Positions 44,576-53,783 of a DNA stretch of 64,000 nt are shown here, one piece after another (the stretch's first letter is position 1; every line of letters begins with the position of its first letter). The notes beneath the pieces are model-generated. The model was not told where the DNA came from, ran no database searches, and saw nothing but the letters and a program-made list of their open reading frames with translations. The stretch covers positions 1 through 64,000 of the forward strand of contig NZ_RHNY01000009.1 of NCBI RefSeq assembly GCF_003946345.1. The letters run 5' to 3'. Source of the stretch: Levilactobacillus tongjiangensis. Its GTDB lineage: Bacteria; Bacillota; Bacilli; Lactobacillales; Lactobacillaceae. A program made the translations under genes and the position numbers.

Positions 44576-44965
44576 TTACCGGTACGGTGACCCCAGCAAC
44601 GTTCCCAACAGCACCGCAGCCAATAATAATTGACTGCTAGTAAAGTACCACGCTTGACGGCGACCCAACGCCCGAACAGCCCTAGGATACCGTCGCTGGC
44701 GACGCTCAAAACTCGCCATGGCAACTGCTACCAAATCCACCAGTAACAGTAAACCAATGACGCGTGCATTCAGCCAGGCTGGTTGCCAAAGCCCCACTAC
44801 CACGTAGCTGAGGCCGACGTATAACAACCCATGATACAAAAATCGGTTGCGGCTGACCCGCTCCGACGTGACTGATTGTTGTTGCACGGCTCGTAACAAC
44901 CGCTGATGTTGCCAGTGACTGCCTAACGTTAACAGCACCCCGAAACTCAACAGACTCGTGTACAT
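44576..44965 (-). CDS. Membrane protein of unknown function (129 residues)
   Basis: The product has four hydrophobic helices (about 5-18, 45-60, 70-88, 108-123) and basic loops (RRQRRYPRAVRALGRRQ), giving a positive-inside cytoplasmic face. The ATG at 44965 has AGGGGAG 8 nt upstream; the 31-codon extension upstream has none. It is unrecognised. The antitoxin-like gene follows after about 85 bp, with a terminator in between. Confidence 0.65.
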   Translation of the reverse strand: MYTSLLSFGVLLTLGSHWQHQRLLRAVQQQSVTSERVSRNRFLYHGLLYVGLSYVVVGLWQPAWLNARVIGLLLLVDLVAVAMASFERRQRRYPRAVRALGRRQAWYFTSSQLLLAAVLLGTLLGSPYR

Positions 44966-45058
44966 TGTAAAAACTCCCCTTGTTTCAAGTAATGTCCCGA
45001 CATCACTTGCCCCGATATTAGATGACTCTGGGAATATTTTACCAGACTTCGCAGCCAA

Positions 45059-45297
45059 ATGATTAGCTACGCAAAGTCAGTGGTACCCTGCTTACTGATA
45101 AATAAGCTGCACCACCGTTTGTTGCCGTTATCTAGGGGTGGCGTAATCACTTACCAGCCAACCGTTTAACGTTGTCTCACTACAGCTTCTACCTTACCGA
45201 AGCTATGTTGAAATCTTGCAAAGAATCGGTAAAGATTGTGTTTCCTTTTTATTAATATATTGATATTAGACGTTAATTAATAATTATTAATAACAAA
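45059..45297. other. Intergenic stretch without recognisable features
   Basis: The right part (45250-45300) is strongly AT-rich. I find no open frame with a ribosome site. A possible -35 (TTGAAA, about 45210) has no matching -10. Confidence 0.4.
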
Positions 45298-45301
45298 AAA
45301 G

Positions 45302-45472
45302 GGCTTGAGACAAAAGTCTCAAACCCTTTTTGTGCTCCAAACGTAAATAGTCGAGACGTGCAACAACAGGCAGTTAACTCCGCTTAACCCCGCTAGACAA
45401 ACAATCCAAGACCGGGATTATTCGTCTAGCGACGTTAATGCTCATTGACTAACCGCCTTTGGTCTCACTCTC
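45302..45472. repeat. Structured 3'-end repeat, copy B (after mnmG)
   Basis: This is homologous to 31380-31550, with inverted ends TGAGACAAAAG (45306-45316) and CTTTGGTCTCA (45457-45467). The left end is a bidirectional terminator hairpin (CTTGAGAC-AAAA-GTCTCAAA, T run on both sides). Inside, CGCTAGAC (45391-45398) pairs perfectly with GTCTAGCG (45424-45431), enclosing AATCC/GGATT. GGCAGTTAA (45369-45377) pairs with TTGACT...GCC (45445-45457). TGAGAC can pair either with the adjacent GTCTCA or the distant one, so two folds compete. It begins about 14 nt after the mnmG stop. Confidence 0.75.
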
Positions 45473-45481
45473 TTTTCAATG

Positions 45482-47392
45482 CTAATCGACCTTAGCAATT
45501 TTTCCCTGTTCAATGTAGACACTCAGGATAGCAATATCGGCAGGGTTGACCCCACTGATTCGGCTAGCCTGCGCCAACGTTTCCGGTTGAATCTTCTTCA
45601 ACTTCTGGTGCGCCTCAGTTGCGAGTCCATCAATAGCATCGTAATCGATCTTGGCTGGAATCGCCTTGGCTTCCATCCGCTTCAGCTTGGCCACGTTCTC
45701 TTCAGCCTTCTTGATGTAACCAGCGTACTTCAAAGAGATTTCAATCTCCTCAACGATGTGCCGATCTAACGGCTGTTCTGGCGCTGGCATGAACCGCAAC
45801 AACGTTTGGTAGTCCACGTATGGCCGGCGCAAGAAGGCAGCTGCTAACACGCCATCCTGCAGGGGCTTGTCCCCGTGGCTCTGAACAAACGCGTTGATAT
45901 CATCCCCAGGCTTGATTCGAATGCTGTTTAGCCGGTCAATTTCAGCCTTGAGCGCCGCCTTTTTAGCCAAGAAGGCCTCGTAGCGTTCATCACTGATCAA
46001 TCCCAGTTCATGGCCCTTAGCAGTCAACCGTAAATCAGCATTATCGTGCCGCAAAATTAAACGGTATTCGGCCCGACTTGTCAACAGACGGTAAGGTTCG
46101 TTAGTCCCCTTGGTGACCAAGTCATCGACCATCACACCAATGTAAGCATCGGAACGCTTCAGCGTAAAGCCAGGCTTACCCTGGGCCCGTAAACCGGCGT
46201 TGATCCCAGCTAACAGCCCTTGGCCAGCAGCTTCTTCGTACCCAGATGTTCCGTTCGTTTGGCCCGCTGTAAACAAGTTCTTCAGTGGCTTCGTTTCCAG
46301 CGTTGGCCGTAACTGGTATGGTGAAACGACATCGTATTCAATGGCGTAACCTGGCCGCATCATTTGGGCATCTTCTAACCCCTTGATGGAGTGCAAAATC
46401 TTCTGCTGAACTTCTTCTGGCATAGACGTTGATAGTCCCTGAACGTACCATTCATCAGTCTTACGACCTTCTGGTTCGAGGAAGAGTTGATGCCGTGGCT
46501 TGTCAGCAAACCGAACGATTTTATCCTCAATGGATGGGCAGTAACGGGGGCCAACACCTTCGATCACGCCGGTAAACATAGGCGCACGGTCTAAGTTCTC
46601 TCGAATAATATCGTGCGTTTTGGCGTTCGTGTAGGTCAACCAGCACGATAGTTGATTCTTCAGGTCTAAATAAGCACTGTCGGGCGTGGTGAAACTAAAG
46701 TGGTTAGGTTCCACGTCGCCGGGCTGTTCTTCCGTTTCATCGTAATGGATCGTATTGCCATCAACCCGTGGTGGGGTCCCAGTCTTAAACCGTTCCAAGT
46801 CAAAACCATACTTGGGCAGGTTCGCCGTCAGCTTAGTCGCTGGTTGCGAGTTGTTAGGACCGGAAGAGTACATTAATTCACCAATGATAATTTTACCGCG
46901 GGCAGCCGTTCCGGCCGCAACGACCACGGCCTTGGCACTATAACGAGCCCCCGTATTCGTGATGACCCCGTGACAGACGCCATCTTCTACGATTAAATCA
47001 TCGACGATTCCCTGCCGCAAAGTCAGGTTCGGTTCGCGTTCCAAAGTGTGCTTCATTTCAGCGTGGTAAGCATGCTTATCTGCCTGTGCTCGCAAGGCAC
47101 GGACAGCTGGGCCCTTCCCCGTATTGAGCATCCGCATCTGAACGTAAGTCTTGTCGATGTTTTGGCCCATCTCGCCACCCAGGGCGTCAATTTCACGGAC
47201 AACGATTCCCTTGGCTGGACCACCCACGGATGGGTTACATGGCATAAACGCTACCATATCAAGATTGATCGTCATCAACAGGGTCTTATTCCCCATCCGA
47301 GCAGCGGCTAAGGCTGCTTCACTACCGGCGTGACCGGCACCAACGACGATAACGTCGTAGTTCTCACCGGGATATTGCTTTACTTCAGTCAA
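45482..47392 (-). CDS. mnmG: tRNA uridine-5-carboxymethylaminomethyl modification enzyme, FAD subunit
   Basis: MnmG (GidA) works with MnmE to place carboxymethylaminomethyl groups on wobble uridine 34 of several tRNAs, using FAD and tetrahydrofolate. The 636-residue protein has the FAD-binding [21 protein letters not shown] at the N-terminus, the GGxAKG loop (PSVGGPAKG), and the typical C-terminal helical domain ([16 protein letters not shown]). mnmE lies 62 nt upstream on the same strand, and the two are probably cotranscribed. The C-terminus is followed at once by repeat copy B. Confidence 0.97.
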   Translation of the reverse strand: MTEVKQYPGENYDVIVVGAGHAGSEAALAAARMGNKTLLMTINLDMVAFMPCNPSVGGPAKGIVVREIDALGGEMGQNIDKTYVQMRMLNTGKGPAVRALRAQADKHAYHAEMKHTLEREPNLTLRQGIVDDLIVEDGVCHGVITNTGARYSAKAVVVAAGTAARGKIIIGELMYSSGPNNSQPATKLTANLPKYGFDLERFKTGTPPRVDGNTIHYDETEEQPGDVEPNHFSFTTPDSAYLDLKNQLSCWLTYTNAKTHDIIRENLDRAPMFTGVIEGVGPRYCPSIEDKIVRFADKPRHQLFLEPEGRKTDEWYVQGLSTSMPEEVQQKILHSIKGLEDAQMMRPGYAIEYDVVSPYQLRPTLETKPLKNLFTAGQTNGTSGYEEAAGQGLLAGINAGLRAQGKPGFTLKRSDAYIGVMVDDLVTKGTNEPYRLLTSRAEYRLILRHDNADLRLTAKGHELGLISDERYEAFLAKKAALKAEIDRLNSIRIKPGDDINAFVQSHGDKPLQDGVLAAAFLRRPYVDYQTLLRFMPAPEQPLDRHIVEEIEISLKYAGYIKKAEENVAKLKRMEAKAIPAKIDYDAIDGLATEAHQKLKKIQPETLAQASRISGVNPADIAILSVYIEQGKIAKVD

Positions 47393-47454
47393 GATTCTTT
47401 CCCTCCATGTCTAGCTACATCTGCGCATAGCCGGACGGTCTTATGTGTTTTCCG

Positions 47455-48849
47455 TTATTTACCTAAACAGAACTGACTAAACAGCTGATCTAACAATTCA
47501 TCTTGGTAGCTGTCCCCGGTGATTTCACCTAACAGATCCCAGGCACGGGTCATATCAATTTGGACCAAATCGACGGGCATCCCCGCCGCAATCCCGTGTT
47601 GCACGTCATCCAAAGCCGCACTGGCTTGATGGAGCAACCCAATATGCCGGGCGTTCGTGACCATCACGGTGTTTTGACTAGACTCAATCCCTTCATCAAA
47701 GAACAGGTGAGCAATGGTCGTTTCCAACTCATCCATCCCCGTGCTTTGCAGGATCGAGGTACCGATCAGCGGACTGTCACCAGCTGCTGCTTTAACTTCA
47801 GCCATGTCGAGTTTCTCTGGCAGGTCTGTTTTATTTAAAATTAAAATGCGTTGTGTATCGGCCGTAGCTTTCAAAAGTTCACGATCCTCAGCAGTCAACG
47901 GTTCACTCGCGTTCAACACCAACATGACTAAGTCAGCCGTATTGATGGCTTTCCGCGAACGTTCGACCCCAATCTTTTCGACCTTATCCTCAGTATCCCG
48001 GATACCAGCCGTATCGATCAATTTCAAAGGCACACCCTTAACGTTCACGTATTCTTCAATCACGTCACGGGTAGTACCGGCAACGTCGGTCACAATCGCC
48101 TTATCCTCATGTAAGAGGTGGTTCAACAGGCTAGATTTCCCCACGTTGGGACGACCAACGATAGCAGTGGCCAGTCCTTCACGTAAGACTTTCCCCTGCT
48201 TCGCCGTTGAAAGCAAGACCTTGATCTGCTTTTGGACCTCTTGGGCCTTCTCTAGCAGCATCTTAGTCGTCATCGTTTCCACGTCATCGTATTCAGGGTA
48301 GTCGATATTAACTTCTACTTGAGCCAAGGCATCTAGAATATCTTGACGTAAGTTACGAATCAGTTTAGACAAATCTCCGTCTAATTGGTCTAAAGCTACT
48401 TTCATTGACTTGTCCGTTTTAGCTCGAATCAAATCCATCACAGATTCTGCCTGTGTCAAATCGATCCGGCCATTCAGGAAGGCGCGCTTGGTGTATTCAC
48501 CGGGTTCGGCCAGCCGAGCACCATAGCTCAAGCACAATTGGAGAATCCGGTTCGTAGCCACAATTCCCCCGTGACAATTGATTTCGATGATGTCTTCCTT
48601 GGTGTACGTCTTGGGTGCCCGCATCACGGTCGCCATGACTTCATCAACTTCTTCGCCATTCTCCGGGTCAATAATGTGGCCGTAGTGAATCGTGTGACTC
48701 GCTACCTTAGTCAAATTGGCACCCTTAAATAACTTAGCGGCAACGCTAAAGACTTCCTCACCGCTCAACCGAATAATGGAAATCCCTCCCTCACCAGGTG
48801 GGGTAGAAATTGCTGCAATCGTATCAAACTCTGTTGTGGTGACTGCCAT
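47455..48849 (-). CDS. mnmE: tRNA modification GTPase
   Basis: MnmE (TrmE) is the GTPase partner of MnmG in wobble uridine modification. The 464-residue protein has an N-terminal tetrahydrofolate-binding domain (about 1-120) and a helical domain. The G domain has the P-loop GRPNVGKSS (about 230), [13 protein letters not shown] (G3) and NKTD (G4). The C-terminal FCLGK gives the conserved catalytic cysteine motif. GAGGATGA precedes ATG. It lies between jag and mnmG in the usual origin-side order. Confidence 0.97.
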   Translation of the reverse strand: MAVTTTEFDTIAAISTPPGEGGISIIRLSGEEVFSVAAKLFKGANLTKVASHTIHYGHIIDPENGEEVDEVMATVMRAPKTYTKEDIIEINCHGGIVATNRILQLCLSYGARLAEPGEYTKRAFLNGRIDLTQAESVMDLIRAKTDKSMKVALDQLDGDLSKLIRNLRQDILDALAQVEVNIDYPEYDDVETMTTKMLLEKAQEVQKQIKVLLSTAKQGKVLREGLATAIVGRPNVGKSSLLNHLLHEDKAIVTDVAGTTRDVIEEYVNVKGVPLKLIDTAGIRDTEDKVEKIGVERSRKAINTADLVMLVLNASEPLTAEDRELLKATADTQRILILNKTDLPEKLDMAEVKAAAGDSPLIGTSILQSTGMDELETTIAHLFFDEGIESSQNTVMVTNARHIGLLHQASAALDDVQHGIAAGMPVDLVQIDMTRAWDLLGEITGDSYQDELLDQLFSQFCLGK

Positions 48850-49139
48850 GAGTCATCCTCCTTTGATTTAAAAATCCTTTTAACTACTGAATAATTGGAG
48901 CGACATCTTAGTTGCATCGTCCCTTATGAACGGGGAAGCCCATCCCCTTATCAGGGACCGTGGTCACCCGCTACCACACTCTTTCAACCCGGGCGTATCA
49001 TTTAACGCCATAAAAAAAAGCACCCACTCCACGCCACCTAACTCTGCGCGGATAAAGTACTTTCACTACTTTATCGTAAACTTGATAAGAATGATTGTCT
49101 TCACTATAAGGGCAATCACGTCATTTGTCAAACAGAAAC
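48850..49139. other. Intergenic region between jag and mnmE
   Basis: It contains two stem-loops. One is at 48931-48966 (CCCTTAT/ATCAGGG with one mismatch, enclosing GGGGA/TCCCC). The other, at 49055-49075, is a 7-bp stem (TAAAGTA/TACTTTA). Neither has a clear T run, so whether they end the jag transcript or form the mnmE leader is open. Confidence 0.4.
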
Positions 49140-49937
49140 CTATGCCGGTTCAATCACAACGGCCCGGTGCGGTTCTTTACCCGCAGAATAGGTCGTCACG
49201 TAGCGATTCTTAGCTAGCACGGCATGAATCTGCTTCCGTTCAAACGATGGCATGGGGTCCAAATAAATAGGCTTACCAGTCGCCACGACCTCCCGGGCCG
49301 TATTCTCAGCCAAACGAGTTAAAGTCACCGTTCGCCGCTCCCGATAGCCCGCAACGTCCAGTTCAATGTCGACGTGCGCGGCCCCGTTATGGTTCAAGAA
49401 CAGCTGAGCTAGACTCTGCAAAGCATTAATGGTCCGCCCGTGCTTACCAATCAATAGCCCCTCTTTGTCCGTCGTAAACGTTAAGCGGACTTGCCGGTGA
49501 GCACTGCTCTCGACCTCCAGAGAGGCGTCGATACCCAGTTGCTCAACAATGGTCGCCAAGTAGTCTTGCACGGCATCTACAGCCGCCTTACGCTGCTGAC
49601 GCCGCTCTTCTGGTGTCACCGTCGATTGCTCTTCAGTCGTGGTTGGTGCAACCGAAGCAGCAGCGACCGCTTCCTCTACCGGCTCAGCCGTTGGCGTTGA
49701 TACCTGAGCCAACGAATCAGTTGCTGCGGTTGAATTTGCCGCTTTCGCTGACTGTTTTTCTTCCTCGGCCACGGGCTTTAGCACAACATCCACCATCGCA
49801 TCACGCCGACCAATTCCTAGTAGACCCTTACGCGGGGTTGCTACGACCTTAATTGCGACCTGGTCTCGTTCACAGTTCAGCGCGGCCAGTCCCGCGGCAA
49901 TCGCTGCTTCTTCCGTTTTCCCCGTAAAGATCGTCAT
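49140..49937 (-). CDS. jag: RNA-binding protein Jag/KhpB (Jag-N, KH and R3H domains)
   Basis: Jag/KhpB is an RNA-binding protein found next to yidC; in streptococci it acts with KhpA in cell elongation control. The 265-residue protein has a Jag-N domain (residues 1-50, TGKTEEAAIAAGLAALNCER), a long acidic Ala/Thr/Glu linker (about 55-125) and a KH domain (GLLIGKHGRTINALQ, about 165). An R3H domain (about 205-262) with RTVTLTRLAENTAREVV follows. The linker is low-complexity and poorly conserved. It is in the order rnpA-yidC-jag, preceded by yidC on the same strand. Confidence 0.95.
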   Translation of the reverse strand: MTIFTGKTEEAAIAAGLAALNCERDQVAIKVVATPRKGLLGIGRRDAMVDVVLKPVAEEEKQSAKAANSTAATDSLAQVSTPTAEPVEEAVAAASVAPTTTEEQSTVTPEERRQQRKAAVDAVQDYLATIVEQLGIDASLEVESSAHRQVRLTFTTDKEGLLIGKHGRTINALQSLAQLFLNHNGAAHVDIELDVAGYRERRTVTLTRLAENTAREVVATGKPIYLDPMPSFERKQIHAVLAKNRYVTTYSAGKEPHRAVVIEPA

Positions 49938-50176
49938 CGTTCATTCCTCCGTATCGTTTTCGCTAAGCTTCAGTATACCATACTGCCCTGATACAACTAG
50001 TCCTATAAAAAAGGATGGTCAGCAGGATAATTACGTATTTCCGCCTTACCGGATGTCAGATATGAGTTTCATCCCTGGTATCCAGCGTGCATCGTGTTAT
50101 CCTTTATCCCCTAAATTAGGCACAAGAAAAGGGCTTGGAATGAACTCCCAGGCCCTTAAAATGCATTTATGTTTAA

Positions 50177-51019
50177 CTATTTACGCTTACTTTGCTTAGC
50201 ACGACGAACAGCCTTTTTAACTGCGCGATCATGCGCTGCCTTTTCCCGATTCTTCACGTCACGCTCTGCTTGAATCTTCCAAGGGTTCTGGATAAGCAAG
50301 GTTTGCCCAACTTGGAAAATGTAGGAAACGGTCCAGTAAAGTGACAGTGATGAAGCCACGTTCAGGGCAGTGAAGAAGACCACTACCGGCATCCCGACAA
50401 CCATCATTGTGTTCATTGAACTGGACTCTGGGGCGGACTTCGTGGTTAACCACGAACTAGCGAACGTTGCCAATGCGGCTAGGATCGGTAGGATGAAGTA
50501 CGGGTCCTTGTGACCAAGTTGCAGCCATAAAAAACTCCCAGTACGTAATTCTGCCGTCCGCCAAATGGCTTGATACAGTGCCCAGATAATAGGCAATTGC
50601 ACAACAGCTGGTAAACAACCCAACATAGGATTGATACCGGCTTCCGAGTACAGCTTTTGCTGCTCGGTCTGCAATTTCTGCATCGTCTCGCGATCCTTAG
50701 ACGAATATTTCTTTTGCAGTGCTTTGAGTTGAGGTTGAACCTCTTGGGTCTTCCGCATGCTTCGCGTTTGGAAGATCATCAATGGCATCAAGATAATCCG
50801 AATGATTACGGTAAAGATAATAATCCCAACACCGTAACTTCCACCAAACAAGTCAGCCAACCAGATAATCGCCCGGGAGAAGTTCAAGACGATCAGACCG
50901 TCCCACAACCCCGTACTTTGATTGGTGATTGGCTTGTTGCTACAAGCGGAAAGGATAAAGACCAAACTCACAATGCCCAGCATAAGTAGGGTACGTTTGT
51001 ACTTTTTGACGTTTTTCAC
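50177..51019 (-). CDS. yidC: Membrane protein insertase YidC (OxaA/SpoIIIJ)
   Basis: YidC inserts and folds membrane proteins, alone or with SecYEG. The 280-residue lipoprotein has a lipobox (LSACSN, Cys about 26) and five helices. The large first loop carries the conserved arginine-containing positively charged groove (IIRIILMPLMIFQTRSMRK). The C-terminal tail is very basic (KKAVRRAKQSKRK), as in ribosome-binding SpoIIIJ. It starts 3 nt after the rnpA stop, so the two are coupled. Confidence 0.95.
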   Translation of the reverse strand: MKNVKKYKRTLLMLGIVSLVFILSACSNKPITNQSTGLWDGLIVLNFSRAIIWLADLFGGSYGVGIIIFTVIIRIILMPLMIFQTRSMRKTQEVQPQLKALQKKYSSKDRETMQKLQTEQQKLYSEAGINPMLGCLPAVVQLPIIWALYQAIWRTAELRTGSFLWLQLGHKDPYFILPILAALATFASSWLTTKSAPESSSMNTMMVVGMPVVVFFTALNVASSLSLYWTVSYIFQVGQTLLIQNPWKIQAERDVKNREKAAHDRAVKKAVRRAKQSKRK

Positions 51020-51021
51020 GT

Positions 51022-51378
51022 TTATTCCTCGCTAAAGTTGGAATCCAACAGTTTGGCTAGCTTCAACACGTGGATCATACTGCTTTTCGCGTCGGGCATG
51101 GCAATACCATCGGCTCGGGGACGAGCAATCACGAGAAAGTCCACATCCTGCTTGAGGTAGGGCTTTAACTCGAGGAGACTCTGCCGAATCCGACGTTTCA
51201 CCCAATTACGGTGAACGGCGTTACCAATTTTCTTCCCGACGGAAATGCCGACCCGAAAGTGCTTCTGGCTAGGCTTTTCCATTGAGTACACCACGAATTG
51301 CCGATTGGCGACTGAATTCCTGGTTTCAAAGACCTGCTGAAATTCCGCTTCTTTCTTAATGCGGTAAGATTTTCGCAT
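51022..51378 (-). CDS. rnpA: Ribonuclease P protein component
   Basis: RnpA helps the RNase P RNA cleave the 5' leaders of tRNA precursors. The 118-residue basic protein has the usual N-terminal [16 protein letters not shown], the central [18 protein letters not shown] (RNR motif) and the end segment. The ATG at 51378 has GGAG 6 nt upstream; an upstream ATG at 51390 is too close to the site. It lies 96 nt after rpmH, in the order conserved in nearly all bacteria. Confidence 0.95.
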   Translation of the reverse strand: MRKSYRIKKEAEFQQVFETRNSVANRQFVVYSMEKPSQKHFRVGISVGKKIGNAVHRNWVKRRIRQSLLELKPYLKQDVDFLVIARPRADGIAMPDAKSSMIHVLKLAKLLDSNFSEE

Positions 51379-51473
51379 GTGCATCTCCAAAATTCTCGAT
51401 TTACAGTCCGTGAGGGATTGGTGATCCAGTCACCCCGCAGATAAAATAAAAAGACCACTGAACCATCAGCGGC

Positions 51474-51608
51474 CTATGCAGACAATACTTTACGTCCCTT
51501 TTGACGGCGACGTGCTAATACTTGACGGCCATTGCTAGTGCTCATGCGCTTGCGGAAGCCGTGGACACGTGAACGGTGACGTTTCTTTGGTTGGAAAGTA
51601 CGCTTCAT
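51474..51608 (-). CDS. rpmH: 50S ribosomal protein L34
   Basis: L34 is a 44-residue basic ribosomal protein starting [19 protein letters not shown] and ending GRKVLSA, with the family length and motif. AGAGGAG lies 8 nt upstream of ATG. A longer frame from 51671 has no ribosome site. It faces dnaA across oriC. The promoter is at 51694-51722 (TTTCAA, 17 nt, TAATAT with a TGn extension on the minus strand). Confidence 0.97.
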   Translation of the reverse strand: MKRTFQPKKRHRSRVHGFRKRMSTSNGRQVLARRRQKGRKVLSA

Positions 51609-51693
51609 CGTAAAAACTCCTCTCTTAACTATGACTATATTTTCATCTGGGAGTCCCAGACTTGGATACATCTAGTAAATGCATTTCCTGAAC

Positions 51694-51722
51694 ATATTAG
51701 CATAAAAACGGCTGGATTGAAA
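51694..51722 (-). promoter_or_regulatory. rpmH promoter
   Basis: On the minus strand TTTCAA (51722-51717) and TAATAT (51699-51694) have a 17-nt spacer with TGC before the -10. Confidence 0.55.
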
Positions 51723-51784
51723 TAGCAAGTTTCGATTTCATAGAAAAAGTTGTTCCCAGTAAAATTTGTTTCATGCACTTTGCT

Positions 51785-52054
51785 TGTGGATAACTCTAAT
51801 ATCTAGAAAAAGTTATTTCGGACTTGACCACCGAGTTATCCACCGTTCCACAGGCTGTTAATTTTTAAAAAATAGGTTTTGTTGATTCTGTGGATAACTT
51901 GTGAAACACTTACTGCTATGCGGTTATTAGAGAATAAGCTTCTGTGCATAACTAAAACAAAAGAAAACTATCCACAGATTCTCACAAGCCTGTGGATAAC
52001 TCTATTCACTTCCTGTGAAACAATTATTCACAGCCTCCAATACCCTGTGGAAAA
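51785..52054. other. oriC, upstream DnaA-box cluster
   Basis: Eight sites match or nearly match TTATNCACA. Forms identical to the consensus are at 51785-51793, 51889-51897, 51943-51951, 51991-51999 (minus orientation, TGTGNATAA) and 52024-52032 (plus). One-mismatch forms are at 51836-51844, 51968-51976 and 52046-52054. The region is AT-rich and lies between the divergent rpmH and dnaA genes, the normal position of the first half of a Firmicutes bipartite origin. Confidence 0.9.
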
Positions 52055-52076
52055 CTTTTTTTCTTCATGCTACACT
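52048..52076 (+). promoter_or_regulatory. Candidate dnaA promoter overlapping a DnaA box
   Basis: TGCTACACT at 52068-52076 is an extended -10. A -35 of TGGAAA at 52048-52053 fits with a 17-nt spacer and falls inside the DnaA box at 52046-52054. This would give DnaA autorepression. Confidence 0.5.
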
Positions 52077-52152
52077 GGATTTACGTTTTCTTTTGGGGAG
52101 ACTACGCCCAATTGATAAATGAGCATCTAAACTAAAATAGGGGGATACATCA

Positions 52153-53511
52153 GTGCCAGACATGTTAACTTTGTGGACTGATATCAAGGCGTTGTTCGAA
52201 GAGAACAATTCCAAGACGGCCTACGCGACTTGGATTGAAACAGCCAAGCCGATTGCCCTCGAAGGCAACAAATTAACGTTGGAACTCCCATCACCCCTGC
52301 ATCGTGATTACTGGACCCATCAACACCTGGACCAGCAATTGGTAGAATACGCATACCAAGCCGCTCACGAAGATATTCAGCCCGTCCTTATTTTGGAAGG
52401 GGAGCGTCAACAACAAGCGACGCTCAAAGCCAAGACCGCGACTCCTGGAGAAGCGGCCTCAACGGAACCAACGCCCACCTTTATGAAGGAAACGGCGTTG
52501 AATTCGCGCTACACGTTTGACACTTTCGTTATCGGAAAAGGTAACCAGATGGCCCACGCAGCGGCCCTGGTTGTCTCGGAAGAACCCGGCGTGATGTACA
52601 ATCCGCTGTTCTTCTATGGTGGCGTTGGTTTGGGCAAGACCCACTTGATGCACGCGATCGGCAACAAAATGCTTGAAGATCACCCGGACACCAAGGTTAA
52701 ATACGTGACTAGCGAGGCCTTCACGAACGACTTCATTAATGCGATTCAAACTCGGACGCAGGAGCAGTTTCGACAGGAGTACCGTAACGTTGATCTGCTA
52801 CTGGTCGATGATATTCAGTTCTTCGCTAATAAGGAAGGAACCCAAGAAGAGTTCTTCCATACATTTAATGCACTCTACGACGATGGCAAACAAATCGTTT
52901 TGACGTCCGACCGTCTGCCTAACGAAATTCCTAAGTTGCAAGACCGGTTAGTCTCCCGGTTTGCTTGGGGATTATCCGTTGACATCACGCCACCAGACCT
53001 CGAAACGCGAATTGCTATCTTACGTAATAAGGCGGATGCCGATCAAATCGACATCCCCGATGACACACTCAGTTATATCGCCGGTCAAATTGACTCCAAC
53101 GTGCGTGAACTTGAGGGCGCCTTAGCCCGTGTTCAGGCCTATTCGCAACTCATGCATCAGCCGATTACCACCGACCTGGCAGCCGAAGCGCTCAAGAGCC
53201 TGAACCTCGCTAACGCTAGCGACGCCATCACCATTCCATTGATTCAAGATAAGGTCGCCAACTATTTCCACGTCTCACTCAAAGACTTAAAGGGTAAGAA
53301 GCGGAAAAAGGCGATCGTGATGCCCCGGCAAATTGCCATGTATCTCTCACGTGAATTGACCGAAGCATCCTTACCACGTATCGGCAACGAATTTGGCGGT
53401 AAAGACCACACTACCGTCATCCACGCCTACGACAAAATTACGGACTCCTTAAAGACTGATCTTGAACTGCAAAAGGATATCGACAGTCTCAAGGAGGACC
53501 TTCGTCGTTAG
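52153..53511 (+). CDS. dnaA: Chromosomal replication initiator protein DnaA
   Basis: DnaA binds the boxes in oriC and opens the DNA. The 452-residue protein starts at a GTG preceded by AGGGGG. Domain I is at 1-80, a linker lies to about 112, and the AAA+ domain has Walker A GGVGLGKT (156-163) and Walker [11 protein letters not shown] (about 217). Domain IV ends with the box-binding [15 protein letters not shown]. It is the first gene of the right arm. Confidence 0.98.
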   Translation: MPDMLTLWTDIKALFEENNSKTAYATWIETAKPIALEGNKLTLELPSPLHRDYWTHQHLDQQLVEYAYQAAHEDIQPVLILEGERQQQATLKAKTATPGEAASTEPTPTFMKETALNSRYTFDTFVIGKGNQMAHAAALVVSEEPGVMYNPLFFYGGVGLGKTHLMHAIGNKMLEDHPDTKVKYVTSEAFTNDFINAIQTRTQEQFRQEYRNVDLLLVDDIQFFANKEGTQEEFFHTFNALYDDGKQIVLTSDRLPNEIPKLQDRLVSRFAWGLSVDITPPDLETRIAILRNKADADQIDIPDDTLSYIAGQIDSNVRELEGALARVQAYSQLMHQPITTDLAAEALKSLNLANASDAITIPLIQDKVANYFHVSLKDLKGKKRKKAIVMPRQIAMYLSRELTEASLPRIGNEFGGKDHTTVIHAYDKITDSLKTDLELQKDIDSLKEDLRR

Positions 53512-53607
53512 GAGGGGATCGTCTGAGTCTAACGACTAAAGTTACGGACTCATGACGGTCTTTTTGTGACCGATTGGGGTATCATGAAGAGTAGCAAGCC
53601 CACGGTG

Positions 53608-53757
53608 TGTGGATAAAAAAGAATAACCCTCAGAGTTTTCCACAAGTTATCCACAGGTGGAAAACCCTAACTGCTTAGTAGTTTCTCAAAGTTATCCACA
53701 AAATACACCGCTCTACTACGGCTACTATTTTTTTCTTTTAATTAAGTAAATAACCCG
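53608..53757. other. oriC, downstream DnaA boxes and unwinding element
   Basis: Consensus DnaA boxes lie at 53608-53616 (minus), 53647-53655 and 53692-53700 (plus), with a one-mismatch box at 53636-53644. After the last box comes CTACTACGGCTACTA (53713-53727), the complement of TAG triplets. This is the DnaA-trio arrangement seen in Bacillus subtilis, and it runs directly into a T/A tract (53726-53752) suited to melting. Order box, trio, AT-rich strongly marks the replication start. Confidence 0.85.
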
Positions 53758-53783
53758 CACCACGAAAAAGGAGTGTCCAATCT

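Noticed and set aside
44240-44965. A complete toxin-antitoxin operon with the membrane protein gene
   Set aside because: A terminator separates the two genes, and the membrane protein has four helices and no similarity that I can see to known toxins.
31380-45467. Calling the paired repeat a MITE
   Set aside because: Inverted ends exist, but no target-site duplication is seen, only two copies are visible, and placement after stop codons plus internal helices fit an RNA element equally well.
47714-48301. Antisense frame of 195 codons inside mnmE
   Set aside because: It lies fully within the conserved mnmE coding sequence and has no ribosome site.
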